From Proteiniclasticum aestuarii (GTDB lineage: Bacteria; Bacillota; Clostridia; Clostridiales; Clostridiaceae), in assembly GCF_017368455.1 (NCBI RefSeq), contig NZ_JAFNJU010000010.1, forward strand, positions 100,106-164,105: a stretch of DNA of 64,000 nucleotides, read 5' to 3'. Each line of letters starts with the position of its first letter. The stretch's first letter is position 1. A program made the position numbers and the translations under genes. Below, one piece after another: positions 46,933 through 54,100 of this stretch. A model generated the notes under the pieces. The model made no database searches, was not told the DNA's origin, and saw only the letters and a program-made list of their open reading frames with translations.

Positions 46933-47913
46933 CTACTGATCTTCACTGTCTTCTTTTGTTTCCAGAGTCTTCTGGAATCGCTCCTTCAGCGCTTTGAACT
47001 TACGCTCGGCCATGGTCAGAGAGGACTCCTCCGCTTCTTTCTGCTCCTTTTCCTCATTCTGATTCTGATTACCACCTTTCTTGCGGATGAAAGGATGCTC
47101 TGCCCCTCTCACCTCTATGAGATAGGAATTCAGTGATGAACCCAGAATCATGATGATGGAAGTCAGAGAGAGCCACAGAAGGAGACCGATGACGGCTCCG
47201 AGGGTGCCGTAGAATCTGGAGTAATTGGCGAAATTATTGATGTAGAACTGGAACAGAAAGGTTACGGTGATCCAGAGCAGTGTTGAAAAAACAGCACCCG
47301 GGAAAGCATACTTGAACCGGATGTTTCGAATGGGAATGAACATGTAGACCAGAGACAGGATACCGAAGAGAAGTGCCACCGGTACGATGATTCTCAGCAC
47401 TTCGATGAGTCCAGCTGCCGGAAAATGCGGGAAGTAGGATGTGATGAGATCCAGAATCTGCTTCCCGAAGACAATCCCCACCAGTGCCAGAAGAATCGTC
47501 GTGGCCAGCAGGATGACCCATACGATGGAGATGACGTATTTGTAGAGAATACCACGGTTGTTTTTGAAGCCCATGGACTTGTTCATTCCTTTCATGAAAG
47601 CACGGAATCCACCTGAGGAGGTGTAGACCGCCGCAAAAACCGATGCGGATAACAGACCGCCTCGCTGATTCTGCACAAGGTCCACCACAGGTCCGCTGAT
47701 CAGTTTGTAGATCTCCTCCGGAAAGCTGGTTCTCAGAAGATTCAGTACATAGCTGGTATCCAGTCCCAGATAGGCAATGAGTGTCATGATAAAGATCAGA
47801 AAAGGGAAGATGGACAGGAGAAGCCCATAGGTAAGCTGATAGGCATAGGCGATGCTGTCTTCTCTTTTGATCTTATCCAGAAATCCTTTCATGAAAGCCA
47901 ATGACTTGTTCAT
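46933..47913 (-). CDS. YihY/BrkB family inner membrane protein
   Basis: A 326-residue polytopic protein of the YihY (UPF0761) family, with about six transmembrane helices and the conserved YQLTYGLLLSIFPFLIF and GGLLSASVFAAVYTSSGGFRAFM segments. The charged C-terminus (about 270-326, many E/K/Q) is cytoplasmic. The family was once thought to be RNase BN; that is no longer accepted and its role is unclear. The TTG at 47919 is too close to the AAGGGGG site; the ATG at 47913 is spaced well. It has its own promoter and terminator. Confidence 0.9.
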   Translation of the reverse strand: MNKSLAFMKGFLDKIKREDSIAYAYQLTYGLLLSIFPFLIFIMTLIAYLGLDTSYVLNLLRTSFPEEIYKLISGPVVDLVQNQRGGLLSASVFAAVYTSSGGFRAFMKGMNKSMGFKNNRGILYKYVISIVWVILLATTILLALVGIVFGKQILDLITSYFPHFPAAGLIEVLRIIVPVALLFGILSLVYMFIPIRNIRFKYAFPGAVFSTLLWITVTFLFQFYINNFANYSRFYGTLGAVIGLLLWLSLTSIIMILGSSLNSYLIEVRGAEHPFIRKKGGNQNQNEEKEQKEAEESSLTMAERKFKALKERFQKTLETKEDSEDQ

Positions 47914-47967
47914 TTCCAACCCCCTTCGGCTATGTGATTCGTTCTATAGCCGTGTACTATTACTAAA

Positions 47968-47997
47968 ATTATACAATAGATGCGGGGAAATTCCCAA
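47968..47997 (-). promoter_or_regulatory. Promoter of the YihY gene
   Basis: Minus strand TTGGGA (47992-47997), 18 bases, TATAAT (47968-47973). GGGAAATTCCC, a small palindrome, overlaps the -35. Confidence 0.6.
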
Positions 47998-48077
47998 ACA
48001 CATTCCCGTGAACAAAGGATAAACATCCGATTAACCCCCGTCAGAATACCGGTTTCAGGAAGAAAGAGCTGAAAGAA

Positions 48078-48118
48078 AAAGGTGGGCTCACCACCCTTAC
48101 GATGATCAGCCCACCTTT
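48078..48118 (-). terminator. Terminator after the DUF2922 gene
   Basis: Perfect 11-bp arms (AAAGGTGGGCT / AGCCCACCTTT) with a long loop and a U-rich tail on the minus strand. Confidence 0.85.
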
Positions 48119-48126
48119 AAACTCAT

Positions 48127-48333
48127 TTATGCGATGATTTCCTCTTCTCTGTTGATGGAAGCCGATTCTATGGATACCAGCTCCTTGTCTCCTTCAAAGA
48201 AGAGATTCTTTGAAATGATGGCGCTCATAAGCTCCTCCACTTCCAGATTCGTGATGTCGGTTCTCACTTTGGGAAGTCTCAGGTTGTAGTTTCTACCTTC
48301 CTTGGTTTGAAATGTCATTGTAAGAGTATTCAT
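48127..48333 (-). CDS. DUF2922 family small protein
   Basis: A 68-residue protein of the DUF2922 family, beginning MNTLTMTFQTKEGRNYNLRL, with an acidic central helix and the FFEGDKELVSIESASI segment. Function unknown. DUF2922 genes in Firmicutes travel with DUF1659 and often YvrJ genes; here DUF1659 is 13 bases upstream, and a YvrJ gene is 8 kb away. AGGAGGTAGGG precedes the ATG. Confidence 0.88.
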   Translation of the reverse strand: MNTLTMTFQTKEGRNYNLRLPKVRTDITNLEVEELMSAIISKNLFFEGDKELVSIESASINREEEIIA

Positions 48334-48346
48334 AAATCCCTACCTC

Positions 48347-48568
48347 CTATGCCGCTGTGATTTCGCTGACGTCCTGCATGCTGATCCCTTCGCAGTTCTG
48401 CTCGGATAAAGCCGCAATCATGAGTGCCACTTCATGAAGATCTTCAGGAAGTGCCGTGGTCTTGAAGTTTCTCACCCTTCTGGTTTCTCCAACGGGTTCC
48501 CCCTGGTCGTTGAACCTCTCAAAAGTAAGAATCAGGTCCTTGGATAGATTTGTTACTGTTACTGCCAT
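48347..48568 (-). CDS. DUF1659 family small protein
   Basis: A 73-residue protein of the DUF1659 family, predicted beta-strands first (MAVTVTNLSKDLILTFER) then a helix ending EISMQ-type segments. Function unknown. The first in-frame TTG at 48577 lies inside the ribosome site; the ATG at 48568, with AAAGGGG about nine bases away, is chosen. Co-transcribed with the DUF2922 gene. Confidence 0.88.
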   Translation of the reverse strand: MAVTVTNLSKDLILTFERFNDQGEPVGETRRVRNFKTTALPEDLHEVALMIAALSEQNCEGISMQDVSEITAA

Positions 48569-48700
48569 TATTACCAACCCCTTTCATAACTTAATTATGC
48601 GATTCCATGCCAATGAGCAGAAAATCCTCGCAAAAATCAGAAGTTTAAAGTTCTTTGATGCTATACTGGAAAGAAAGAAGCAAAACCGGGAGGAATGGAC

Positions 48701-49228
48701 ATGATCATCTTGAAGAATACCTATCTCACCATCGAACTCACCCAGCAGGGTGCGGAGCTTCTCAGCATCAAAGATATGGAAGGCCAGGAATATCTGCTGA
48801 GAGATGAGAAGCACTGGGGCTATTATCTGGAGTTCGAGCATCCTGAAGATCTCACAGCCATGGGACTGGATGCGCAGACAGGACTTCTGAAGCGAAATCA
48901 TCGTCCTTTCGGAAAGAAAGTCACAAGGATTGATCTGGACAAGTCTCTTTTCAAGGAAGATGCCCTGATTTTTCAGAATCTGAAATCAGAATACCTCTCC
49001 CTGAAAAGCAGAAAAACCAATAAGGAAGTGCGCTTTCATATCCGTGAATTCCCCTTTCTGGGAATCTGGACCACAACGGGCAGCGCTCCCTTCATCTGCA
49101 TCGAGCCCTGGGTAGGCCATGCGGACTATGAGGACTTCCATGGAGAATTCATGGAGAAGGAAGACAATGTGATTCTGAGTCCTGGAGAGTCCGCTACCCA
49201 TACCTACATCATCGAAATCAGATATTAG
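48701..49228 (+). pseudogene. Aldose 1-epimerase (LacX/YeaD-like) with internal deletion
   Basis: 175 residues where LacX-type mutarotases have about 290. The N-terminus (LKNTYLTIELTQQGAELLSIKD...EYLLRDEKHWG, to residue 40) and the C-terminal half (YYLEFEH... from 41; FLGIWTTTG, FICIEPWVGHAD) match family ends. The middle, which should hold the RRAPVLFPIVG, HGFAR and GHPAF segments, is absent, so catalytic histidines are missing. The reading frame survives. Either a decaying gene or a re-purposed shortened fold. GGGAGG suits the ATG at 48701 rather than 48695. A TGCTATACT extended -10 lies at about 48656-48664. Confidence 0.72.
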
Positions 49229-49243
49229 AATCAGATATTAACA

Positions 49244-49289
49244 CCATAAGAAAAACTGCAGTCGACACAGACTGCAGTTTTTCTTATGG
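49244..49289. terminator. Bidirectional terminator, mutarotase-like / gntK
   Basis: Perfect 20-bp arms (49244-49263 and 49270-49289) around a 6-base loop, A/T-rich at both bases, between convergent genes. It overlaps the gntK stop codon. Confidence 0.92.
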
Positions 49290-50756
49290 GAACAGTTCCC
49301 GCTCCTCTTTCTGAAGGGCGATGAGTTTCTTCGAATACCAGAGGTATTTCCTGTAATGAACCTCATATTCCTCATGATGCCCATGGATGCACCTTATGAT
49401 TTCCCTTCGGCTTTTCGCCTTCGGCAAGTGCGGGACACTATCCAGAAGCACTGCACCCAGACAGCTTGCATCCGTATCGTCCGCGAGCTCAAGGTCCCGC
49501 CCGAACACATCGGAAAGAATCCCGGCCCACACTCCACTTTTCAGAAACCCTCCGGAAGCCGTAAGGGATCTGCTCTCTCCTGAAAGGGCTGTCAGCATTT
49601 CCCATACTTCCCGGAGATTGAAGACCATCCCTTCCACAACAGACCGGAGAAGATGTTCTCTCCCATGAAAGGCGCAGAGCCCCACAAAAGAAGCGTTTAA
49701 TGATCCATCCCAGTGCGGTGCCCGTTCTCCATAAAGATAGGGAAGGAAGAGCAGTCCGTCACTTCCTCTGGCAATCATGGACAGGCTGGTTTCCAGGTCC
49801 TCGTAGATGTCCTCTTTCTCTTCATGGATCACCCCTCCCAGCCAGTCTACTATATTTCCGCCGTTATTCACGGCCCCGCCGATGACCCATTTCCCTTTCA
49901 TGAGGTAATAGCAGAAGGTTCTGCCGTAATCATCCAGCACTGGGGTGTCCACCGTCATGCGCACCGCACCGCTGGTACCGATGGTCACCGTTGTTTCGCC
50001 TTTCCTGAGTGCCTGGCTTCCTAGGTTTGACAGGCAGCCATCTGAAGCACCCAGCATGATTTCAAGATCCTTGGAAAACCCGAGTTTCTTGAGAAAATCC
50101 ATGTTTTTCACAGGCAGCTTATCGGTCACATCATGAAGGCGCGGCAGAAGCGATTCACTGATTCCGGCATAGCTTAGCGCTTCCTCATCCCACGTGAGGG
50201 TATGAATGTTCAGTATTCCGGTGGCAGAAGCCATGGAATAGTCCATGACATGCTCCTTTGTGAGATGCATCAGTATATATTCCTTGATGCCCATGATTTT
50301 AACGGTTTTCCCCATGAGATCCGTATGCTTTCCCAGCCACAGGAGCTTGAAGAAAGGGCTCATGGGATGGATGGGCGTTCCGGTGTTTCTGTAGTGCTTC
50401 AGCCAGTCTCTGCTTTCTCTGAACGCCTCCACTTCATCGGTGGCTCTGTTGTCAGACCAGATGATGCTTCTCGTAAGAAGCGCATTGTCGCTGCCCAGGA
50501 GAATCAGAGCATGCATAGCACTGGAAAAGGAAAGAAGCTGAACCTCCTTCTCCCGCCCCGCTATGGGGATCAGAACTTCCTCCATGACTTTATAGAATGC
50601 CTCCAGCACTTCCACCGGGTGCTGTTCGGCGTAGCCTTTCCTCTCTTGAATGACCCTTAATTCTGCACTTGCCATGGAGACCCGTTTCAGATCTTCGTCA
50701 TAGAGCACTGCCTTTATGTTTGTGGTTCCTAAATCAATTCCTATCCTGTATTTCAT
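49284..50756 (-). CDS. gntK: Gluconokinase (FGGY family)
   Basis: A sugar kinase of about 490 residues, phosphorylating gluconate to 6-phosphogluconate with ATP. FGGY hallmarks: GIDLGTTNIKAVLYDEDL (nucleotide loop), GASDGCLSNLG (catalytic aspartate) and TVTIGTSGAVRM. FSSAMHALILL and GTPIHPMSPFFKLLWL match gluconokinases better than xylulokinases or glycerol kinases. The start at 50756 fits the fold; a 10-residue upstream extension is lysine-rich and rejected. No permease or 6-phosphogluconate dehydrogenase gene is adjacent, so the substrate is inferred from motif similarity alone. Confidence 0.87.
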   Translation of the reverse strand: MKYRIGIDLGTTNIKAVLYDEDLKRVSMASAELRVIQERKGYAEQHPVEVLEAFYKVMEEVLIPIAGREKEVQLLSFSSAMHALILLGSDNALLTRSIIWSDNRATDEVEAFRESRDWLKHYRNTGTPIHPMSPFFKLLWLGKHTDLMGKTVKIMGIKEYILMHLTKEHVMDYSMASATGILNIHTLTWDEEALSYAGISESLLPRLHDVTDKLPVKNMDFLKKLGFSKDLEIMLGASDGCLSNLGSQALRKGETTVTIGTSGAVRMTVDTPVLDDYGRTFCYYLMKGKWVIGGAVNNGGNIVDWLGGVIHEEKEDIYEDLETSLSMIARGSDGLLFLPYLYGERAPHWDGSLNASFVGLCAFHGREHLLRSVVEGMVFNLREVWEMLTALSGESRSLTASGGFLKSGVWAGILSDVFGRDLELADDTDASCLGAVLLDSVPHLPKAKSRREIIRCIHGHHEEYEVHYRKYLWYSKKLIALQKEERELFP

Positions 50757-50793
50757 CCTGCTTCCCTTCTTCTTCTTTCTTAGCACTACTTCT

Positions 50794-50821
50794 ATTATGT
50801 ATCATTTTTCCCGAATGTCCA
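50794..50821 (-). promoter_or_regulatory. gntK promoter
   Basis: Minus strand TGGACA (50816-50821), 16 bases, CATAAT (50794-50799); each box differs from consensus at one position. Confidence 0.65.
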
Positions 50822-50850
50822 TTTTTCGAAGGAAATGGATGTAGTTCGGA

Positions 50851-50889
50851 AAAAACATCCCTGTGCAGTATTTCCGCACAGGGATGTTT
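50851..50889 (-). terminator. Terminator after the amidase gene
   Basis: Perfect 13-bp arms (AACATCCCTGTGC / GCACAGGGATGTT), followed by TTTT on the minus strand. Confidence 0.93.
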
Positions 50890-50911
50890 CACTTCATTAT
50901 AAACTGATCTC

Positions 50912-53900
50912 CTACATACCGAAGTATGCTTTGATCTGAGCTGCCAGGGATTTTGCCATGGCTTTCTGGAAGACAGGATCAATGATTTTTGAAAGGTCTT
51001 CCGCATTGGACATATAGCCGATTTCAGTCAGAACCGATCTCATCTCCGTCTGTCTCAGCACTGCCAGGGTATGACCTGAAATACTCTGGTCCGTTCCATC
51101 TCTTCTGTTTCTGAATCCCATGGAGATGAAGGACTGTTTCACATAACCCGCCGCATCGATGCTTTCTCTGATGGAAGACTCCGATATGCTGGATACCTTG
51201 TAGGATGGATAGATGACAAAGGCTCCCTGTGAACTGCTGTTCGAGCTGTAATCATGATGGATGCTGAAGAACAGATCCGCATGCGCCTCATTGGCGATTC
51301 TTGCACGATCAGAAAGTTCAATGAAGGTGTCATTTCCTCTGGTGAGAATCGTCTTGAATCCGGCATTTTTGAGTTCCGCATCCAGAGCCAGCGCATACTG
51401 CAGCACGTAAGTCTTCTCATACACGTTTATTCCATTGAGATTTCCTCGTGCTCCGCTGTCCTTGCCGCCATGTCCCGCATCCACTACAATGGTCGGGATC
51501 TTTTCCACATTGATCTCTTTCGTATACGTCAGCTTCTCTCCGCTGTTTCCGTTCACTTCCACTTTTATGGTGTTCTTTCCAGGGAAGAGATTATTTCTCC
51601 TGATCAGATACTCGAATCCTGTATTGAGATTCTCATCATCCGCACGGGAAATTCCATACTGCGCTGTGCCCTGTGCTCTTCCGTTGAGATATACACGCAC
51701 ATTCTTCACACCAGTATTGAACTTTCCGTATCCGGATACAAGGATATCCTCGTTCTTGTAGTTCACCACATCCATGTGATCCAGCTTGCCTGCCGTTTCA
51801 ATGGTCGGTCTGTTGTAGGTGAAGCTTGCAGTGGTCTTCACGGTGCTTCCATCTGCCATCTTCGCACTGGTGGTCACCTGATTGGTGCCACTGACAAAAC
51901 GGTCTTTACCGACGATGAGTCGGAACCCGCTGGTGCCGGCATTGGCAAATTCAGGGTTGGAAGCCAGGATGTCATCCCTCTTCATATTGATCTCCGCGAT
52001 GCCGATGGTGACGCCATTGATGATGACATCAACCTGCTTCACGGAATCATTGGTCAGCACATATCCCTTTACGGTCACATCCGCATAGTCCAGCGTTCCT
52101 GAAAGCCCTTCAATTTTTATGATGGAATCCGATGCTGAAGGTTCTTCCGTCTCAGGTGGTGTATCCGGTCCTGATACCTTTGTCAGGTAATCGATGGATA
52201 CATATCCGGTCCTGCCGCTGTAGGTGACCTGCGCCCAGTTTCCATCAATTTTCTCAATGGTCAGCTTCGTCCCCTTAGGAATGGTCAGAATGATACCGTA
52301 GTTTGTTCCTGGACCGCTTCTGAGGTTCAGATTGTAGGTGTTCTCACGAATATCCTCACCTGCGGGGACTTCCACCTCCGGCTCATCATAGGGGCTCATA
52401 TAGTTCTGTGAAGCATATCCCACATAACCGTTATAGGTGAGTTTTCCCCATTTGCCTGTAAAGGACTCCACGGTCACGATGGTTCCCTTAGGAAGCACCG
52501 TCAGTACAGTGGAGGTTCCATCCGGCTCCGCTCTCATGTTGAGATTTCCTGTGATGATCATCTTGCTGTTCACGATGACAGGTTCCTCTGGTGCTGGTTC
52601 CGGAGTCGGTTCCGGTTCCGGAGTCGGATCTGGTGTGGGGTCCGGTGTTGGTGTCGGCGTCGGATCCGGTGTGGGGTCCGGTGTTGGTGTCGGCGTCGGA
52701 TCCGGTGTGGGGTCCGGTGTCGGTGTCGGGTCCACGGCCAGCTTCCTGAGATAGGCAGCGGAGGAATAACCGGTTCTGCCATTGTAGATCAGCTTTGCCC
52801 ATCCTCCGCTTTCACTGAGGACTGTCACCTTGCTTCCCTTGGGAATGGTGAGCAGAATGGTTGCTGAAATACTGCCTGAACTTCTCATATTCAGGTTTTC
52901 TATGGTTTCTCTGATGTCACTGGACGGTTCCGGTGTGGGTGTGGGGTCCGGTGTGCTCGTAGATACTTTGGACAGATAATTCGTCGAAACGTATCCGGTC
53001 TTCCCACCATAAGTGACCTTTGCCCAGGTCCCAGAAACGCTCTGCACCGTGAGCTTTGTCCCCTTGGGGATCACACTCAGCACACTGCTGGTGATGGAGC
53101 TTGCGCTTCTGAAATTGAGATTGGCCGTGGTCTGCCGCACATCATCTACAGCCCCTGCAGGAGGATCCGGTGTGGGTGTCGGTTCCGGTGTAGTGGGTGA
53201 AACCACCGTAAGGTAACTGGTGGAGACATATCCGGTCTTTCCGCCATAGGTGACCTTCGCCCAGCCTCCGCTCTGACTTAATACGGTTACTGTAGTATTC
53301 CTTGGTATGGTTAATAATATTCGGTTATGAGTCCCAGCACCTGATCTCATATTGAGATTCGCCGTGGTCTTTCTGATGTCCGTACCAGACTCGGGTGCTG
53401 TATTGTCCGGCTGTGACGGTGCCGGAGTGGATGATGTCACAGATCTGAGATAGTTCGTGGAAACATATCCGGTCTTTCCGCTGTAGCTGACCTTCGCCCA
53501 GGAACCTGAAACAGACTGCACAGTCAGTGTGGTGCCCTTGGGTATGGTGAGCAGAATGGAGTTTGATAGACCAGCGCCGCTTCTCATATTGAGATTCGCC
53601 GTGGTTTCTCTCTTGTCCGTGGTGGTGCTTGGCGCAGATGGCGCAGCAGCAGCTGAAGCAGAGAATGACACATAGGATGGGTTCGCGCTGATGTAGAGTC
53701 CATTAGACAGCTTATACATCTCTTTTCCATCTACAGCATGCTTCTCTGTGACCTGAAGGGTAGTACCCTTGCTGTATGTTCTTGTCTTTGCATTCCAGTC
53801 GGGACCGCTGTATGCCCATAATGAATATGCAGTGACGGTAAGATTTCCTGCCTGAGTATTGATTACTGCCGCTTCCACAACTGTATCGATCCTACCCATC

Positions 53901-53980
53901 GGTAAAGCCGTAGCCGATAGACTCATCACTAAGGCAATACTAGTATGGAGCAATACTTTTTTCGCTCGTTTGCTTAACAT
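50912..53980 (-). CDS. Secreted N-acetylmuramoyl-L-alanine amidase with SH3b repeats
   Basis: A 1022-residue secreted cell-wall hydrolase that cuts the amide bond between MurNAc and the peptide. Signal peptide (about 1-36), a divergent SH3-like region (about 45-105), six bacterial SH3 domains each starting with an NLNMRS-type strand, Pro-Thr-Asp linkers between some of them, two beta-sandwich domains (about 620-825) and a zinc Amidase_3 domain (828-1022) with zinc ligands H837, E855, H908 and catalytic E986. The linker near residue 417-452 is a 12-residue tandem repeat. It is monocistronic, with a strong promoter and terminator. SH3 repeats suggest wall binding. Confidence 0.93.
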   Translation of the reverse strand: MLSKRAKKVLLHTSIALVMSLSATALPMGRIDTVVEAAVINTQAGNLTVTAYSLWAYSGPDWNAKTRTYSKGTTLQVTEKHAVDGKEMYKLSNGLYISANPSYVSFSASAAAAPSAPSTTTDKRETTANLNMRSGAGLSNSILLTIPKGTTLTVQSVSGSWAKVSYSGKTGYVSTNYLRSVTSSTPAPSQPDNTAPESGTDIRKTTANLNMRSGAGTHNRILLTIPRNTTVTVLSQSGGWAKVTYGGKTGYVSTSYLTVVSPTTPEPTPTPDPPAGAVDDVRQTTANLNFRSASSITSSVLSVIPKGTKLTVQSVSGTWAKVTYGGKTGYVSTNYLSKVSTSTPDPTPTPEPSSDIRETIENLNMRSSGSISATILLTIPKGSKVTVLSESGGWAKLIYNGRTGYSSAAYLRKLAVDPTPTPDPTPDPTPTPTPDPTPDPTPTPTPDPTPDPTPEPEPTPEPAPEEPVIVNSKMIITGNLNMRAEPDGTSTVLTVLPKGTIVTVESFTGKWGKLTYNGYVGYASQNYMSPYDEPEVEVPAGEDIRENTYNLNLRSGPGTNYGIILTIPKGTKLTIEKIDGNWAQVTYSGRTGYVSIDYLTKVSGPDTPPETEEPSASDSIIKIEGLSGTLDYADVTVKGYVLTNDSVKQVDVIINGVTIGIAEINMKRDDILASNPEFANAGTSGFRLIVGKDRFVSGTNQVTTSAKMADGSTVKTTASFTYNRPTIETAGKLDHMDVVNYKNEDILVSGYGKFNTGVKNVRVYLNGRAQGTAQYGISRADDENLNTGFEYLIRRNNLFPGKNTIKVEVNGNSGEKLTYTKEINVEKIPTIVVDAGHGGKDSGARGNLNGINVYEKTYVLQYALALDAELKNAGFKTILTRGNDTFIELSDRARIANEAHADLFFSIHHDYSSNSSSQGAFVIYPSYKVSSISESSIRESIDAAGYVKQSFISMGFRNRRDGTDQSISGHTLAVLRQTEMRSVLTEIGYMSNAEDLSKIIDPVFQKAMAKSLAAQIKAYFGM
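52625..52732. repeat. 36-bp tandem repeat encoding a Thr-Pro-Asp linker
   Basis: About three copies of a 36-base unit (each starting GGATCCGGTGTGGGGTCCGG on the plus strand, then 16 further bases) lie inside the amidase gene. Each encodes 12 residues of alternating T-P and D-P, so copy number can change without a frameshift. Confidence 0.88.
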
Positions 53981-54023
53981 AATCTACTCCTTTCATACTA
54001 AAATTATTCAATGTCTACCTAAT

Positions 54024-54051
54024 GTTATAATTAATTCATAAGTTCTGTCAA
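54024..54051 (-). promoter_or_regulatory. Amidase promoter
   Basis: Minus strand TTGACA (54046-54051, perfect consensus), 16 bases, TATAAC (54024-54029), about 45 bases upstream of the ATG. Confidence 0.78.
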
Positions 54052-54100
54052 TTGATTAAGCGTCATTAAAAATATTTCACATTTCCCCCAGCAGAATCGA

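Noticed and set aside
52625..52732. Possible CRISPR-like array
   Set aside because: Units are directly adjacent without spacers and encode a regular Thr-Pro-Asp linker in frame.
52437..52754. Glycine/valine/serine repeat protein on the plus strand
   Set aside because: It is the antisense reading of the 36-bp repeat in the amidase linker.
53981..54100. Riboswitch (for instance c-di-AMP type) upstream of the amidase
   Set aside because: The leader between promoter and start is only about 45 bases and shows no conserved core.
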